Of a stretch of 64,000 nucleotides of DNA, positions 1-9,490 are shown piece after piece. Under the pieces are notes generated by a model. That model ran no database searches. It saw only the letters and a program-made list of their open reading frames with translations, and was not told the DNA's origin. The stretch is taken from positions 1 through 64,000 of the forward strand of contig CALGMR010000008.1 in NCBI GenBank assembly GCA_937958815.1, given 5' to 3'. How positions within the stretch are numbered: position 1 is the stretch's first letter; each line of letters starts with the position of its first letter. The translations under genes were made by a program, and so were the position numbers. The DNA is from an uncultured Rhizobiaceae group bacterium. GTDB lineage: Bacteria > Pseudomonadota > Alphaproteobacteria > Rhizobiales > Rhizobiaceae.

Positions 1-3000
1 GTTGCTCAAAGTCACCGATTGTAACGCATCGCCTTCCACATCACTGTAGCCAAAGTCGGCAACAGTAAACACATAGGCCACATCTTCATCGGTGGTGACG
101 GAACTGTCGGACGCCACAGGAACATCGTTCACCGGATTGACATCAATGCTTAAAGTTCCAATGTCAGTTCCCAGGTCTGCGTCATTGGCCGTAAAATCGA
201 TCTCAGCTGTCTGAACACTGTTGAGAGCCGGTGTGAAAGTCAGGGTGGATAGTTGCGTTATGTTCAACGTATCGCCCACGTTGACGGTGGTGCCGCCGCC
301 GTGGACAAGTAAGCCGCCTGCGAGACGCAAGTCCTGAATTGTGATGGACTGAAGTGGATCACCTTCGACATCGGTGAAGGTCACATTCCCATTTATCAAA
401 CGAGATGTGTCTTCTTGAATGGTGATATTCGTGTTGGTTGCTACAGGAAGATCGTTTATCGGGTTTACTTGGATCGCCATCTGCGCCGAAACCGACCCCG
501 TATTCAGATCGTTAACGGTGTAATCAAATGATGCATCAACAAAACTATTGGCAACTGGCGTAAACGTTAAATCAGCAAGTTGCGCTGCGGTGATCGTATC
601 ACCATTGCTAACGGTCACAGTGCCACCGGAATGGGTCAGCGTTCCACCCGCCAAAGACAGGTTGGTGAGGGTTACGGATTGTAACGCATCACCGTCTTCA
701 TCGTCGTAGTTGAAGTCGGCAACAGAGAACACGTAAGCCACATCTTCGTCTGTGACCACAGAACCACCGGTTGCAACGGGTATTTCATCCACATCGTTGA
801 CCACGACCCTGATTCTTTGAGTGTCTGTTGCGCCAGCGCTGTCCGTGACCCGAACTACAACAATAAAGTCTCCGTCATTGTTGGAATCATGCGGGTTTTC
901 AAAGTCAGGAACCGTATTAAAGGTCAGAATTCCAGTGACTTCGTCAATGGAAAACAACCCGGCATCAACCCCACCCACAATAGAAAAGGTCAAATTATCG
1001 GCAGGAAGATCCGGGTCGATTGCGTCAATATCTTGAACCACAGTCTGGTTTTCATCCAAATCAAGCTGCCATGTGGCACCTGCGCCATCATCCAATATTT
1101 CGGGATCATCGTTTCGCGGTGTGATGTTGATGGTAATTGTACCAACCTCAGTGCCAGCGTCAGCATCGTTTGAGGTGTAGTCAATCGTGACCGGTGCTGT
1201 GCTGTTTGAAGCAGGTCTGAACAAAAGAGACGAGATTTGTGGGCCTGAAATCGTATCGCTAACATTGACGACTGTACCACCTGAGTGCGTCAACGTTCCG
1301 CCAGCAAGTTCTAATGCCTGGATGGTGATCGATTGCGCAAGATTACCGTCTTCGTCGGTATAAACAAACTGACTGCTAAGATCTACGGGCGTGTCTTCAA
1401 TTGTGCTTGTGGTCGATCCGACGGCTACTGGGGCGTCGTTGATATCTTCTATTTCCACAAAAATTGGAAGGACATCTGTTCCACCGTTTCCGTCTGAAAC
1501 TTCCACGAGTACAGCATAAATGTTATTCCCATTGTCGTCGGCGGGAACTTCAAAATTTGGAGCGACAGAGAAAGTCAACGCTCCAGTCACCGGGTCGATT
1601 GTGAAATGTGAAAAATCAGCTGACGAAGACGCAGGTATTCCAGGGTAACGCGCTTGTGCGTCAGCGGACGTTAAAACTGAGAATGATAATGTGTCGCCAG
1701 CATTGGGATCAGTTGCCGTGATTATATCAACTGCAAGTGAGTTCTCGTCACGGCGCAGATAACGAAACCCCGAAAATTGCTCTGCGCCATTTCGATCAAT
1801 AACAGGATCGCTGTTTTGTGAATCAATCAGCTTAAAATAGAGGTCGTGACCATTCCTAAAGGAACCATCGGGACGCACGTAACGACCATCGGCATAATCA
1901 CCAGATCTGCTGCTCGCGGTTTCGACGGTTTCACTGGGATTGTCGGTCGACAGTGTAATATAATATTGTTGCTCATCATTCAAAACGGCAGCACTGTCCA
2001 ACTGGATTGCATAGTAGTCGAAACTGCCGCTCAAAGCGGTGCTGCTAAATGTGCCTTGAGCGATTGATGGTCCACCCAAACTGTCACTGATCGTTACGAG
2101 AATGGTTTGGTTTGGGCCACCTGTGTCGCGCAAAACCACTTCAATTTTGTCGACTTCGTACGTTCCATTTCCGCTGTCATGCTCGAAGGTTTGGCCAACA
2201 CTGCGTGTCGATCCAATTTCTTCTATGTCGTCAATTTGCGAAAGATTTGGACTGTATTCTTCCAGAACCACGTCCATCAAAGTTCCTGTCCAGTTCGAAT
2301 GAACCGAAACCTCTTCGGTCTCAATGTCCCCAGACTTAACTTCCAAATCCCAGTTGCCACCCTGTGCAGCATTTCCGGTCAAATCTTCGCTGGCCGCAAC
2401 ATCTGCCCCAGTTAAACGTGCAATCTGTTCGACTGCCTTTCTGCCGATTTCGCCACCCGCGAAATCACACCCATAAATCAGGATGTCACCGTCGGCACTC
2501 AAGGCATCGCCAATCATGGCAAGTTGTGCGCCATAAATTCCGCGCATCGTATCAGACGTCAGGTTTTCGCCACCAAGAGCCAGAGACCCTTCACTGCCAT
2601 GGCTTAGAATGTGAATAGCATCAACGTCCGAGCGCATGGAAAGCGTTTCGGCAATTTGGCTGAGGCCATCTTGGTCAGACGCCAGAAAAACAACTTCTGT
2701 TGTGCTCGAAAGCGTTGCGAGCAGACCGGTTGGATCATCAATGTCAGAGGCAATAAAAACGATCTCGGTTCGTTGGGCGGAAGCAGGGTGAAGGTCCAAA
2801 GCTTCCAGCGGGTCGGCCAAAGCTTGCGAAGTGCTATTTGGATCGGATTGACCATCCTGCTCCGCGAAATTGGATTGGAGGAAGTTGTCCGCGAGTTCAG
2901 AATGAATGGATTCGCTTGCGGCATCCGCAGCAGTTTCCATTGCTGCAGCATCCAGCAAAATTCTAGGTTCCAGCGCTCGCATGTGAAGCCGGGGGGAACT

Positions 3001-3057
3001 TGGCATAGCAAACGGTGAGCATGATTGCTCCAGCGCCTTTTGCTTGCCCTTTAACAT
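1..3057 (-). CDS. Large repeat adhesin, 3' end outside window: LEPR-XLL-type N-terminal motif, DUF4347-like domain, cadherin-like and VCBS-like tandem repeats
   Basis: Manual reverse-strand translation is open from ATG at 3057 to position 1: MLKGKQKALEQSCSPFAMPSSPRLHMRALEPRILLDAAA..., then DAIHILSHGSEGSL (DUF4347-like), then repeats such as PVATGGSVVTDEDVAYVFSVADFNYDDEDGDALQSVTLTNLSLAGGTLTHSGGTV. Not in ORF track because no in-window stop. Confidence 0.9.
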   Translation of the reverse strand, partial: MLKGKQKALEQSCSPFAMPSSPRLHMRALEPRILLDAAAMETAADAASESIHSELADNFLQSNFAEQDGQSDPNSTSQALADPLEALDLHPASAQRTEIVFIASDIDDPTGLLATLSSTTEVVFLASDQDGLSQIAETLSMRSDVDAIHILSHGSEGSLALGGENLTSDTMRGIYGAQLAMIGDALSADGDILIYGCDFAGGEIGRKAVEQIARLTGADVAASEDLTGNAAQGGNWDLEVKSGDIETEEVSVHSNWTGTLMDVVLEEYSPNLSQIDDIEEIGSTRSVGQTFEHDSGNGTYEVDKIEVVLRDTGGPNQTILVTISDSLGGPSIAQGTFSSTALSGSFDYYAIQLDSAAVLNDEQQYYITLSTDNPSETVETASSRSGDYADGRYVRPDGSFRNGHDLYFKLIDSQNSDPVIDRNGAEQFSGFRYLRRDENSLAVDIITATDPNAGDTLSFSVLTSADAQARYPGIPASSSADFSHFTIDPVTGALTFSVAPNFEVPADDNGNNIYAVLVEVSDGNGGTDVLPIFVEIEDINDAPVAVGSTTSTIEDTPVDLSSQFVYTDEDGNLAQSITIQALELAGGTLTHSGGTVVNVSDTISGPQISSLLFRPASNSTAPVTIDYTSNDADAGTEVGTITINITPRNDDPEILDDGAGATWQLDLDENQTVVQDIDAIDPDLPADNLTFSIVGGVDAGLFSIDEVTGILTFNTVPDFENPHDSNNDGDFIVVVRVTDSAGATDTQRIRVVVNDVDEIPVATGGSVVTDEDVAYVFSVADFNYDDEDGDALQSVTLTNLSLAGGTLTHSGGTVTVSNGDTITAAQLADLTFTPVANSFVDASFDYTVNDLNTGSVSAQMAIQVNPINDLPVATNTNITIQEDTSRLINGNVTFTDVEGDPLQSITIQDLRLAGGLLVHGGGTTVNVGDTLNITQLSTLTFTPALNSVQTAEIDFTANDADLGTDIGTLSIDVNPVNDVPVASDSSVTTDEDVAYVFTVADFGYSDVEGDALQSVTLSN

Positions 3058-3350
3058 TCCCAAATGTCCCCCATCGAATTCTAAATCATCAGTCGCAATC
3101 GAGTTTGGGTTCCTCAAAACCACGAACCTATGCCTTTAGGTTACTATAAATGTGCTATAGAGACGTTAACATTTGCACATGAATGAACATGATTAATTGT
3201 CAGAAAATTAAAGATTTTTTCCGAACGAAGACAAAAAATTTCGGCTTGAAATTGGACTATTTTGATCGTTAAAGCCTCCCTTTTTTGCTTGGCACCCCCA
3301 AGTTCTTCGGTCAAAAGTAGAGACAGAAATTTTGAACCGGATCTAACAAC

Positions 3351-4529
3351 ATGAGCACTTCCAATTTCGACGAGAAAATTGACCGAATTGGCACCAATGC
3401 CGCCAAATGGGACGCATTGGAATCCATGTATAAAATGGATCCGAATGACGGGATTGCCATGTGGGTTGCAGACATGGAGTTCAAGCCACCACAAGCTGTT
3501 CTGAACAAGCTGCAAGATATGCACGACCATGGAGTTTTCGGGTATTACGGTGACCAAACGAGCTATTTGAACTCAATCACCAGTTGGATGGAGCGGCGAC
3601 ATGGATGGACAGTCGATCCATCATGGATTTTCACCACCCATGGGTTGGTGAACGGCACGGCCCTTTGCGTGCAAACCTACAGTCAACCTGGCGACAATAT
3701 CATTTTGTTCACCCCCGTTTATCACGCGTTTGCCAAGATCATTAAAGCCAATAATCGCGGCATTTTGGAAAGCCCGTTGGTGAACAATGATGGCCGATAT
3801 GAAATGGATTTAGAGGCACTGGAGGGTCAGTTAACGGGCAAAGAAACCATGCTGGTGTTCTGTTCACCTCACAATCCATGTGGTCGTGTGTGGACAAAGG
3901 AAGAGCTCAGAAGTGTCTGCGACTTTTGCATAAAACACGACCTCATTCTTGTATCCGACGAAATTCATCATGATCTTGTGTTTTCCGGTCACAAACACAC
4001 CGTAATGCAACTTATGGGTGACGACATTAAATCGCGTTTGGTGATGATGACGGCTGCGACGAAGACCTTCAACATGGCTGGCGGTCACAGCGGCAATGTG
4101 GTGATTGAAGATCCGAACTTGCGTGCAAAGTTTGCCGCCACCATGATGGCTGGTGGCGTTTCACCAAACAGTTTTGGCATCTCCATGACGGAAGCGGCCT
4201 ACAATCATGGCGAAAAATGGTTGGATGAACTTCTCACCTATCTTGATGGCAATAGGCGCCTGTTTGACGAAGGCGTGAATTCTATACCTGGCTTGAAATC
4301 GATGAAACTGGAAGCCACATATTTGGCATGGGTGGATTTCTCTGACACAGGGATGAGCCGTCAAGAGTTTACAGAGCGCGTTGAAAAAAGCGCTCGCATT
4401 GCAACCAATTACGGACCTTCATTCGGATCGGGTGGTGAAACCTATTTGCGTTTTAACATTGCATGTTCACGCTCTGAGATTGAAACTGCGGTTGCGCGCC
4501 TGAAGGACGCTTTCAGCGATCTGCAATAG
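3351..4529 (+). CDS. MalY/PatB-type PLP-dependent aminotransferase / cystathionine beta-lyase
   Basis: 392 aa; fold-type I aminotransferase with VFCSPHNPCGRVW, LVSDEIHHDL and TAATKTFNMAG (PLP lysine). Confidence 0.88.
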   Translation: MSTSNFDEKIDRIGTNAAKWDALESMYKMDPNDGIAMWVADMEFKPPQAVLNKLQDMHDHGVFGYYGDQTSYLNSITSWMERRHGWTVDPSWIFTTHGLVNGTALCVQTYSQPGDNIILFTPVYHAFAKIIKANNRGILESPLVNNDGRYEMDLEALEGQLTGKETMLVFCSPHNPCGRVWTKEELRSVCDFCIKHDLILVSDEIHHDLVFSGHKHTVMQLMGDDIKSRLVMMTAATKTFNMAGGHSGNVVIEDPNLRAKFAATMMAGGVSPNSFGISMTEAAYNHGEKWLDELLTYLDGNRRLFDEGVNSIPGLKSMKLEATYLAWVDFSDTGMSRQEFTERVEKSARIATNYGPSFGSGGETYLRFNIACSRSEIETAVARLKDAFSDLQ

Positions 4530-4631
4530 ATTATCTCTATGAAAATAAACATTTTTTCGGGCTGGTAAGCTTAATACGAACAAATAGTGTCAAATTAACC
4601 CCTGTATTGCGTCACCGAATTATGGTGGCGT

Positions 4632-5753
4632 ATGAATACAGCTCGCGAACCTCAGTTAAATATCCAAAACGACCCAGCACCTAGGTTGCCAGGGTTGGAT
4701 ATTTTGCGTCTAGGTGCAGCCCTTCTTGTGGTGATTTATCACTATGGTTTTCGAGGTGGACTGAACGGAGAGTTTCTCAATTTCTCTTTGTTTGAAACGG
4801 GGTCATGGGTTCAGTATTTTTATTTTGGCGTGCAGTTGTTTTTCATCATTTCTGGCTTTGTCATTCTATGGTCAGCTGAAAACAAGAGTTGGATAGACTT
4901 CGCAACAGCGCGCATTTTGAGGTTGTGGCCCGCCTATTTGATTTGCGTATCAATCACGGCGGCTACGTTTTATTGGACTGATACTCAGTTGTTTGAAACG
5001 AGTGTCCTTCATTGGCTCACAAATCTGACATTTTTTGCTCCAGCCTTCGGCCAAAGCTTTATGGATGGTGTTTACTGGACCATCGTTTTGGAACTCATAT
5101 TCTACTTCTGGGTGATGGCGGCGCTGTGGGCAAAACTTCTTCCGCGCTTCACCCATGAACTCTGTTTGGGCTGGATGATTGTTATTGTCGCAAATGAATT
5201 CTGGTTAGAGTCTGGAATTGCCAGCAAAGCATTGCTGACCAGTCATGGTGTCTGGTTCATCATTGGGATTCTTATGTATTCGATGTGGTCGCGGGGAGCA
5301 TCTGCAATCACCAACATCCTCCTTGTCACTGCCATTGCACTCTCGATGATCATGGCTGTGATCGAACATATGGGGATTGCAGGCCAGTACGGATATTCCG
5401 TTGAGTTTTTACGGCCAACGATTGCCAACAGCGCCGTGATATTTCTCGCGGCTGCAACAATCGTTATGGGCAACCGACTGCCTGGCGGACGCATTGCATT
5501 TGTTCTCGGTGGCCTGACTTATCCGCTTTATCTGGTGCATCAAAATGTTGGATACATCATGATCAACGATCTGCGCCAAAGCATGAGTGATGTTCAAGCG
5601 GTCGGATTGGTTGTGGTTGCAATGTTAGTCCTTTCAACAATTATCTTCCTGTTTTGGGAACGCCCTGTGGGCCGATTGCTCAAGCGTTTTGTGACAAAGG
5701 TGCAAATGTCTTTGTTCAATATCCAGCTGATAAACCATCGAAAACACGCTTAA
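4632..5753 (+). CDS. Acyltransferase 3 family integral membrane protein
   Basis: 373 aa; LPGLDILRLGAALLVVIYHYGFRGG, FFIISGFVILWS, multiple TM segments. Confidence 0.85.
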   Translation: MNTAREPQLNIQNDPAPRLPGLDILRLGAALLVVIYHYGFRGGLNGEFLNFSLFETGSWVQYFYFGVQLFFIISGFVILWSAENKSWIDFATARILRLWPAYLICVSITAATFYWTDTQLFETSVLHWLTNLTFFAPAFGQSFMDGVYWTIVLELIFYFWVMAALWAKLLPRFTHELCLGWMIVIVANEFWLESGIASKALLTSHGVWFIIGILMYSMWSRGASAITNILLVTAIALSMIMAVIEHMGIAGQYGYSVEFLRPTIANSAVIFLAAATIVMGNRLPGGRIAFVLGGLTYPLYLVHQNVGYIMINDLRQSMSDVQAVGLVVVAMLVLSTIIFLFWERPVGRLLKRFVTKVQMSLFNIQLINHRKHA

Positions 5754-5855
5754 ACCTACACACCCTTCTTCCATCACAAATTTTCACTCTTTTCGATTCA
5801 CCAATTAGTGCTGGTGCGGTATTGTGAGTTCAGCCTTGAAAACTGAAGTGTTGAT

Positions 5856-7184
5856 GTGACCCAAAATATTCTGCCGCAAGAGATAATTCGTAAAAAGCGC
5901 GATGGGCTTGAGCTCGATCAAGCTGAGATTGGTTCGTTTGTTCGGGGCATAACCGACACCAGTGTCACGGAGGGGCAGATCTCTGCGCTTGCAATGGCCG
6001 TTTATTTTCAAGGCATGTCGCGGGATGAGGCTGTCTCTTTGACACTCAACATGCGCGATTCCGGCGATGTACTGAACTGGTCTGATCTCAACGGTCCTGT
6101 TTTGGACAAACATTCAACTGGCGGAGTGGGCGATAATGTATCGCTCATGCTGGCACCGGCAGTGGCAGCATGTGGCGGGTTCGTGCCGATGATTTCGGGT
6201 CGTGGCCTTGGACATACGGGTGGCACATTGGACAAATTGGAGTCCATTCCAGGTTACACCACCACTCCCGATAATGCATTGTTTCGCAAAGTCACAAAAG
6301 ATATTGGCTGTGCCATTATTGGCCAAACAACCAATCTCGCGCCTGCCGACAAACGCTTTTATGGCGTTCGCGATGTGACCGCCACCGTAGAAAGCGTGCC
6401 GCTGATCACCGCTTCCATATTGTCGAAAAAGTTATCTGCAGGATTAGGTGGTTTGGTATTGGATGTGAAATGCGGCAATGGCGCATTTATGGATGACATT
6501 GGAAAGGCGCAAGAACTGGCAACATCTTTGGTTGAAGTGGCCAATGGAGCTGGCCTGCCTTCCTCGGCTTTGATCACCGACATGAACGCCCCCCTCGCTT
6601 GCGCTGCAGGCAATGCGGTTGAAGTTCACAACTGCATAGATTTTCTCACTGGCCGTCACGTGGACAGCCGTCTTTGGGACGTCACAATCGCGTTGGGTGC
6701 AGAAATGCTGGTCAGTGGTGGGCTTGTCAATTCGACTGACGACGGTGCCAGACAGATGGAGCAAGCGTTTACATCAGGCGCTGCCGCCGAAAAATTTGCG
6801 CAGATGGTTTCTGCACTTGGCGGGCCTGCTGATCTCAATGACAAGCCAGAAAAGTACTTTGAGGCCGCACCGGTTGTTCGGCCCGTTTTCGCTGAAGCCG
6901 AAGGCGCAGTGACCCATGTGGAAACCCGTGCAGTTGGCATGGGTGTGGTTGCTCTTGGTGGTGGGCGCGTGCGCGCTGCAGACACCGTTGATCCGGCAGT
7001 GGGATATACTGATCTTGCAATGTTGGGTGACTTTGTCGATACCGAAAAGCCATTGGGCATCGTGCATGCACGCGATGAAGACAAAGCAGATCAGGCCGCC
7101 AACGCTTTAAGATCAGCCTTCACGCTAGGCTCAGCGCGTGATGTGCAAGACACACCAGTGATCATTGAGAAAATCAGCGCATAG
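5856..7184 (+). CDS. deoA: Thymidine phosphorylase
   Basis: 442 aa, GTG start; LDKHSTGGVGDNVSLMLAPAVAACGG and SGRGLGHTGGTLDKLESIPG. Confidence 0.93.
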   Translation: MTQNILPQEIIRKKRDGLELDQAEIGSFVRGITDTSVTEGQISALAMAVYFQGMSRDEAVSLTLNMRDSGDVLNWSDLNGPVLDKHSTGGVGDNVSLMLAPAVAACGGFVPMISGRGLGHTGGTLDKLESIPGYTTTPDNALFRKVTKDIGCAIIGQTTNLAPADKRFYGVRDVTATVESVPLITASILSKKLSAGLGGLVLDVKCGNGAFMDDIGKAQELATSLVEVANGAGLPSSALITDMNAPLACAAGNAVEVHNCIDFLTGRHVDSRLWDVTIALGAEMLVSGGLVNSTDDGARQMEQAFTSGAAAEKFAQMVSALGGPADLNDKPEKYFEAAPVVRPVFAEAEGAVTHVETRAVGMGVVALGGGRVRAADTVDPAVGYTDLAMLGDFVDTEKPLGIVHARDEDKADQAANALRSAFTLGSARDVQDTPVIIEKISA

Positions 7185-8178
7185 CCTCTATCACTTTAAA
7201 TCCGCCTGCATCATCCAGCTGCACCACTTTTCGAAACATGTCGTTCAGTGTGCGTTCATAGGGTAGATTACGATTTGCCACCATCAACAAGCGCCCACCT
7301 TGGGGCAGCGCTTTTGCTGCTGCTTCGATGAATTTTGCTCCAAGTTCAGGTTCTGCTGCTCGGGCACTGTGAAATGGTGGGTTCATCACAATCCAATCGA
7401 ATGGGTCGCGCGGCGCTTCCGATGTAATATCAGTCCAATGGAAACTTGTGATGTCCGACGGGACATTCTGTTTAGCAGCTTGCAGTGCAGACCAATTGGC
7501 TTCGTGCAATTCCATGCTTTCAATTTGGTCACTCTTTGCCAGCAGCTCACCAGCCAGAAAGCCCCACCCTGCCCCAAAGTCCGCAACCTTGCCGCGAATG
7601 CGTTGATCAAAGTGAGACGCCAGCAAAATAGAACCGGCGTCAGGCCCATCTGCTGAAAACATTCCCGGCCCGATTTTGTACGGTCCAACTTCTGTCTGCT
7701 CAACATGTAGAGGCCAGTTGTCGCCCTTCTTTGTAATCCAGAACACAACGGCATGATGTTTTGAAAAGTCACCTGCAATTTCTGCTTTTGTTGCGACCCA
7801 CTTTCGAAGAGATTTTACGCCAGCCTTGTTATCGGCTGCAAAAACCATAAACCCACCCTTGCGAAGTCCATTCCATGCACGAGTGATATTGATCTCATTA
7901 ATCGCCCGTGACCTGTTTGGAAGCACTACGATTCCGCCCAGCCCTTTTGAAGAAAGATCAATGTGTTTTTCTGTTTGATAGCCTTTTTGAGCAAGCTCAA
8001 TGTGCAAAGGTCGAAACCCTTGCTCGCACTGGAAAATATCTTTCCACGCGATCCCAGAACCCGGCAAAGCTTGCGCCTCAAGCAACGCGTATGTCTCACC
8101 ATCTTCAGGCAGCGGCAATTCTTCGCGCTGGAATGCGAGCGCCAAGGCGTCTCGAAAATCTTGATTCTTCGCAGCCAT
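7174..8178 (-). CDS. Class I SAM-dependent methyltransferase, RsmC-like (rRNA guanine-N2)
   Basis: VADFGAGWGFLAGELL and DWIVMNPPFHSARAAEPELGAKFIEAAAKALPQGGRLLMVANRNLPYE (NPPF motif). Confidence 0.85.
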   Translation of the reverse strand: MAAKNQDFRDALALAFQREELPLPEDGETYALLEAQALPGSGIAWKDIFQCEQGFRPLHIELAQKGYQTEKHIDLSSKGLGGIVVLPNRSRAINEINITRAWNGLRKGGFMVFAADNKAGVKSLRKWVATKAEIAGDFSKHHAVVFWITKKGDNWPLHVEQTEVGPYKIGPGMFSADGPDAGSILLASHFDQRIRGKVADFGAGWGFLAGELLAKSDQIESMELHEANWSALQAAKQNVPSDITSFHWTDITSEAPRDPFDWIVMNPPFHSARAAEPELGAKFIEAAAKALPQGGRLLMVANRNLPYERTLNDMFRKVVQLDDAGGFKVIEAMR

Positions 8179-9323
8179 TATCGACGAGCGATCCGATCGT
8201 ATTTTTTAAGGGTTGGCGGACTGTCCCACCAAAAACCAGGCTCTTGGACCGTTTTGTAGCCGATATCGTAGATACGCCTCAAATGTTCTCGATCAAATTC
8301 AATTGCTGAATTCGGTGGCTTCACATCGCTGGGTATCGCTGTCAGTCTAAAATCAGTTCCGGAGTTCTGAGCTCTGACATAGCCTCGGTAAACGACTTGC
8401 TGCGTCAACTCTCTGGTCAACGTCCCCGTGGACTTTGTTGCAATGTCACGAATCCCGGGTTGTACGGCCTCGAACGTCTCTTCTAGTGCCAGTGAACCGT
8501 TGATGATGACAAAAAGCTCTCGCGATGGCGCGGTTGAATCAAACAAGAAATCGCTGATCAACACAGGTGCTTTCACCCCCCCATCCACATGTGCTTGACG
8601 CAATTGCACACCACGTTTGGGTTTAATGTAGACAGGTGGAAAGAGCACCGGAATTGCCGCTGACGCACGAAGAACTTTTTGAAAAAGCTGTAGTGAATTT
8701 GTACGCCCTTCCGCTCCGCCGCTGGCCAACAACCCCATATCCCACACGACGAGTTCTTTAGAATCCAGATTGGTCGTGGCCACATAAAGACGACGACCTT
8801 TTGCGTGCTCGGCTGCCACGAGATCAAGCAATTCAGGCGTCATATATTTTTCAATACGCCGCTTCAAAGGTGAATTGTCGTAAAGGCTGTCTTGAAAAAA
8901 CCCTGCAACACCCCGATTTCTCAAAATGTCCTTTTCTTCAGGATTTACGTAGAGATCCTCCAGCATTGCGTCATATTGTGGACCTAGGAACGCAAACACG
9001 GACATCAAAGCGCCCGTTGAAACCCCAGTCACAATATCAAATTTTGGCCTGCGTCCGGTTTTCGTCCAACCGTTAAGCACTCCAACACCGTAAGCGCCAT
9101 CCGCACCACCGCCAGACAGAGCAAGAATGGTCATATGGCCATTGGCCTTGGCCAATGAAACGTTCCGATTGCCGGTTTCCACATCGTTGACAGCAACGGC
9201 CTCATTGGGTGTCAGCCCGCGAATGCCAAGGCTTTCAGCTGGACGACCAACACATGCACTGAGCACTATGAGGCAACACACCCCAATCACTCTCATCAGC
9301 ATATGTGATTTTGTCAGCTGCAT
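8178..9323 (-). CDS. Patatin-like phospholipase, predicted lipoprotein
   Basis: Lipobox-like LIVLSAC; LSGGGADGAYGVGVLNG; nucleophile elbow GVSTGA; DGG dyad (HVDGGVKAPV). Confidence 0.85.
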   Translation of the reverse strand: MQLTKSHMLMRVIGVCCLIVLSACVGRPAESLGIRGLTPNEAVAVNDVETGNRNVSLAKANGHMTILALSGGGADGAYGVGVLNGWTKTGRRPKFDIVTGVSTGALMSVFAFLGPQYDAMLEDLYVNPEEKDILRNRGVAGFFQDSLYDNSPLKRRIEKYMTPELLDLVAAEHAKGRRLYVATTNLDSKELVVWDMGLLASGGAEGRTNSLQLFQKVLRASAAIPVLFPPVYIKPKRGVQLRQAHVDGGVKAPVLISDFLFDSTAPSRELFVIINGSLALEETFEAVQPGIRDIATKSTGTLTRELTQQVVYRGYVRAQNSGTDFRLTAIPSDVKPPNSAIEFDREHLRRIYDIGYKTVQEPGFWWDSPPTLKKYDRIARR

Positions 9324-9435
9324 TTCTTTTTGCCCAAACTCCTCGATGATCCAATATTACGAGAATAGCTGTCGCCTTCAAGCCAATATCTAGAAATTTG
9401 TTAACTTTGGTTAACCATCTTTTCACAACGAAAAA

Positions 9436-9463
9436 AGGCGGCTCGTTTTACCAAGCCGCCTTC
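9436..9463 (-). terminator. Rho-independent terminator downstream of pnp
   Basis: Perfect 9-bp stem aaggcggct/agccgcctt; on the minus strand followed by a T6 run. Confidence 0.85.
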
Positions 9464-9490
9464 CTTCAAATTTGTTTCAGACGCGAAGTC

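Noticed and set aside
817-3018. Plus-strand and off-frame minus-strand ORFs in the first 3 kb of the track (e.g. 2604..3011 -, 2611..3018 +)
   Set aside because: They are shadow frames of the single minus-strand adhesin frame, which carries recognisable domains throughout.
3125-3142. AACCTA-N6-TAGGTT inverted repeat in the adhesin/patB intergenic region
   Set aside because: Only 6-bp arms; could be an operator but nothing further supports it.
4540-4569. Tiny ORF MKINIFSGW upstream of the acyltransferase gene as a leader peptide
   Set aside because: Nine codons, no clear SD or attenuator structure; likely chance.
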